Shown here piece by piece: positions 61,003 to 64,000 of a stretch of 64,000 bases of DNA; within the stretch, counting starts at the first letter, position 1, and the number at the start of each line of letters is the position of its first letter. The notes under the pieces were generated by a model. That model ran no database searches. It was not told the DNA's origin and was given only the letters and a program-made list of their open reading frames with translations. The position numbers and the translations under genes were made by a program. Origin of the DNA: Lindgomyces ingoldianus (lineage: Eukaryota; Ascomycota; Dothideomycetes; Pleosporales; Lindgomycetaceae); contig NW_022985208.1 of assembly GCF_010093535.1 (NCBI RefSeq), positions 64,953 to 128,952 of the forward strand, in the 5' to 3' direction.

Positions 61003-62269
61003 TTTAACCCAGTTTTGGAAGAGATGATTTCAAAGAAAAGGCTGTCCTGAATCTCGCGGCGACGAGGCTGGAAAGCAGAAAGGAGCTCAACCAAGCATTC
61101 CCCCATCCTGCGCCGAGCAACGCCTAAGTCTTATCTCGACTTCAACTCTTCCCGCTGATGCAGAAATAATTCCGGATATCGCGGGGTAGTCTGCCCTCAG
61201 CTCCTTTCCTATGCATCCATTGGCCCTCGGTGTCAGATAAAACACCGGAGCCATCAGCTTACTGGGGCTACAATTCGTCCCATGACGTCGACTAGATATG
61301 CATTACCTTCTCCAGCCGGTAACTCTGGGGTACACCTAGTATTACAGGGGTCAAAGCCATCATCTTCGGAAGATGGTATTGATAGAGACGTAGCAGCGGA
61401 CTTGTGTCCAGATGAAGGGAGGGATTTGAAACGTGACGGGGAAGAGAACGAATTGAAAGAAGAGGTTATGAACGATCAGCTTCAAGAAAACCAGGTTATG
61501 TCTAGCATCCCCTGCTAGGTTCCTTAATCTACCCCGCACTTGGATTTCGATAGATTGCATAGCGGAGGAAACGCTAGGTAGCGATCGATTACAGAGACGG
61601 AAGGTGCTTTGCTTTTAGAATATCCTTGCATTAGCAATTAGTTTGCACGTGGGTTGTCTCCCTAAACAACTGTTGAGAAACGTAGGGCAGTCAAACGTAG
61701 TTGTAATCCGTCCAAGCCACTATCTACTAGTGCCTGTACCTCTCTATACATCGTGGCTGCCCCTAGAGGCTCCATATCAAGACAACAGCCTTCCGCTGCA
61801 CCATCACCCAGTTTTACAGTAGTCGAAGTTTTACTAGCCTTTGAATCTTAGAGTCGCCTATAGTAGCCGAGCTCAAACGTACGAGCGGGAAACCAATTGA
61901 TGCAGAGTTTTTTTGTTGTTGGAAAGTTGGGGAAGTGTAACTGTAAGGAGGCGCCTTGTATTTGGAAAGAAATCTGTACAATTACAGGGATGGCTTAGGC
62001 CAACTTCAAGGCCTCGAGCGGTTTGTTCCCTCCAGATCCCAAAAGCGACTCGAATACTACTCCAACTGTATTAAATAATCCGGACTGATATGATGAGGGG
62101 GTCCGAGAGCAATAAGCTAAACCTAGAAATGAACCGCCTACCTCAGATACCTGAACCGTCTCGAAACCCCTTGAAATGGGCTCTCACAGAGTTTCTACTC
62201 CTCCCGTCTCTTTCTACTCGTTATCTTTTCTAGAACCGCAATCCATCTAAACCTTCATCACCGCATGAT
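61003..62269. other. Intergenic; FNT promoter
   Basis: About 1.27 kb. The FNT promoter should lie at 61003-61300. A TATCTTATC-like GATA site was searched for, because nitrite genes are often under GATA-factor control; only scattered GATA/TATC tetramers are seen. The frame at 61282-61518 has no domain. Confidence 0.4.
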
Positions 62270-62880
62270 GCAATTCATTGTACAAACACAACTTCTCTTC
62301 AATCTCCGGAAATTCCTCACATTGAAGCTAATTACGTCCGAAAAGCCCTAATCATCACATCCCGAAGCGCTCAATTCTCCAGCGTCAGGAACTCAAAAAT
62401 CGTAGCCACTGTATCTTTAGAGTCCTCCGTATCCTAATGATTCAAGGAGTCAGTGTCTAAATTTAAAACGCAGGCGCTCACATAGGCTTTTGATGTCGTA
62501 TTTGTCGCTAAGGGCCTACATAAATGTGTGGATTAGGGAGGGAGGATACTTGTGCGATGCCGTCTATGCGTCCATAGACTCGGGATCCGGAAGGAAGATC
62601 TGGGGGATTTAACACTGTTTGGCTAACGAATTTACCTAGTGGATGTGAGCCACACAGTCGCACATTGCGGTATCCTTTAACGGTGGGTTTAAAGAGGAAT
62701 TGTTGAGGTGACGATACAAGTATGGAAGGAGTCTTTGTAGTGCTTGTTCAGATTGTGGTTGCGATGGTAGGTCAGGGGGACGGCTGATCTGTTCACAGGG
62801 CCGTATTTGTCGTAATACAGGAAGTGAATCACCTGCCAGGAATGGAATTGAATCACTTGCTACTTCCTAAACGAACATTA
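62270..62880 (-). pseudogene. BTB/POZ relic
   Basis: The minus strand keeps scattered pieces of the family: VIHFLYYDKYGPVNR (near 62836-62792) corresponds to the FLYTGDYxP step, and ALSDKYDIKSLCERLRFKF (near 62509-62453) corresponds to VYAIADKYGI. Behind it, DTEDSKDTVATIFEFLTLEN lies near 62434-62375. Several stop codons separate them. It is much more decayed than the loci at 30.2 and 37.1 kb. Confidence 0.55.
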
Positions 62881-63431
62881 GTATCCAGTAAGAAGGATGA
62901 GCTGAAAATGGGAAAAACAGTTCACTCTAGTATTTGGGAAGGTGTAGGCCTGCTTGAAGAGATGTGACACTGTACAGATAACGAATTTTGGGCATATTGG
63001 AGATATATTCGCCACGGGTGATAGCAAGATTTGAGGAATCTCCAGAGTTGTTTGCTCTACAAGGGAGTGTGAGGAATCCAGGTCAAGATAGAGGGCAACT
63101 TACCTCGTTAGAAGGTTGTTCGGCATAACAAACGCTACTATATTAGGAGTGGTAGACCAATGTGTTTTGAATATATGGGTTATAGTGCCCCTCGATTGGT
63201 TATGTTGGAATTCGAAGAGTTTTAAAAGAATCAGGACAGTGACTTGAACTAAGGGTAGATTATATAGAGTCTCTCCTAAACAGAAGTCACGTTTAGAATT
63301 TGGGAAGGTGGTGGCAATCCCGGCGGAAAAGCCCCAATGTTGCGAAACGCTTTGAAGGCCATTAGCAAGGAGTGGTATATTCCGTTGTCTCTCTCCGAGA
63401 CTCTGAGTTCACCTCCGGTTTAGTCACTGCC

Positions 63432-64000
63432 CTAATCCTGCTTCGGCCACTCCTTCAGCATAGTGAGTGTCAAGTCGTTAAAGTATAGCAATCTCGCTTC
63501 AAATCCTGGAACTTTTGCCACGTCAAATCCGCAATATTTCTTAAGCGCCTTGACAACTTCATCTCTCAATCCTCGGTCCGTATCAGGGGTAGAGTCGTAG
63601 ATATGGACTACCGCATCAATAAAGTCCTTTGAATCCCAGTGGTCATGAATAGTGTCGGCAAATTTCTTTTTGGACCATGCAGTAAGCTTCGGGATACCAT
63701 ATCTGTCTGCCATGGCATACATAGAAGCATGAATAAGCAGAGGATTCGTGACCTGAGCGATATGCGTCAAGTAGAACTCTCTCAACCAAGGGACTGCATC
63801 CATAGGTGCCCATTTTGGTCGGACAATGTCCTGCTGGGCGTTTCGGCATGGGTCAGGAGAAATGCAAGCGCAGCCACTGTTGTCGTGTATAGATTTATTG
63901 GCCGGCTGGTCATGACGTAGGTAGCGGTTGTGGATCACTGTGTCGTAGGTAGCTATTCCGCAACCCTTCGGCACCTTCGTAAGATTGGTGATGTTGAAAC
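63432..64000 (-). CDS. BTB/POZ family protein, 5' end beyond the window
   Basis: A continuous minus-strand frame reaches from the window edge to a TAG at 63432-63434, at least 185 residues. The C-terminal module is intact: NPLLIHASMYAMADRYGIPK, FADTIHDHWDSKDFIDAVVH, then TPDTDRGLRDEVVKAL and a FNDLTLTMLKEWPKQD end. The part upstream (FNITNLTKVPKGCGIATYDT, then RHDQPANKSIHDN) resembles the variable linker; the BTB core itself should lie beyond 64000. No stop or frameshift is seen in the visible part, so the gene may be functional. Whether a further intron exists near 63974 cannot be judged. Confidence 0.72.
   Translation of the reverse strand, partial: FNITNLTKVPKGCGIATYDTVIHNRYLRHDQPANKSIHDNSGCACISPDPCRNAQQDIVRPKWAPMDAVPWLREFYLTHIAQVTNPLLIHASMYAMADRYGIPKLTAWSKKKFADTIHDHWDSKDFIDAVVHIYDSTPDTDRGLRDEVVKALKKYCGFDVAKVPGFEARLLYFNDLTLTMLKEWPKQD

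Overview
The window reads as nuclear DNA of a filamentous ascomycete (Pezizomycotina). Genes are split by short GT-AG introns (about 45-100 bp, a few of 224-474 bp), each gene has its own intergenic space, and the families are typically fungal: a Zn2Cys6 regulator, 14-segment drug:H+ antiporters, a PepC-type vacuolar subtilisin, a fungal STAND-type N-terminal domain, and many small BTB proteins. The class is not fixed by the sequence; Leotiomycetes is only a guess. All exon models below were built by hand from reading frame and splice signals.

Layout. 1-3.9 kb: a truncated gamma-tubulin copy (-), an AT-rich island, a cytochrome P450 remnant (+) and an intact DHA2 exporter (-). 6.5-7.8 kb: a STAND-type N-terminal domain joined to ankyrin repeats (-). 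9.0-11.7 kb: an eight-exon sugar transporter (+). 11.7-18.3 kb: gene-poor, with short repeats, hairpins, a coiled-coil relic and a BTB fragment. 18.3-26.5 kb: a very large BEACH/WD40 protein (-), divergent from a subtilisin-like vacuolar protease (27.3-29.2 kb, +). 30.2-31.2 kb: a BTB pseudogene. 31.5-36.5 kb: an FAD monooxygenase (-) divergent from a Zn2Cys6 transcription factor (+). 37-40 kb: two BTB pseudogenes around a small secreted cysteine-rich protein, plus a 0.13 kb tandem duplication. 43.0-43.7 kb: a single-pass membrane protein with a PPxY motif. 44.4-45.3 kb: an SDR pseudogene. 46.0-47.8 kb: a second DHA2 transporter. 48.6-49.1 kb: a coiled-coil gene with one nonsense codon. 50.8-52.3 kb: an intact BTB gene. 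54.3-56.8 kb: the Doa1/Ufd3 (PLAA) ubiquitin factor. 59.7-61.0 kb: a formate/nitrite-family channel. 62.3-64 kb: a BTB relic and a BTB gene cut by the window edge.

The core genes (BEACH protein, Doa1, protease, FNT channel) are long and intact. They sit among accessory stretches rich in broken genes: seven BTB loci (one complete, one partial, five degraded), and gamma-tubulin, P450, SDR and coiled-coil remnants. This suggests a region where lineage-specific families are gained and lost by point mutation and small frameshifts. I see no secondary-metabolite backbone gene, CRISPR array, rRNA or convincing tRNA, and no clear new multi-gene system. The FMO/regulator pair, the STAND-ankyrin protein and the BTB scatter are the most interesting parts.
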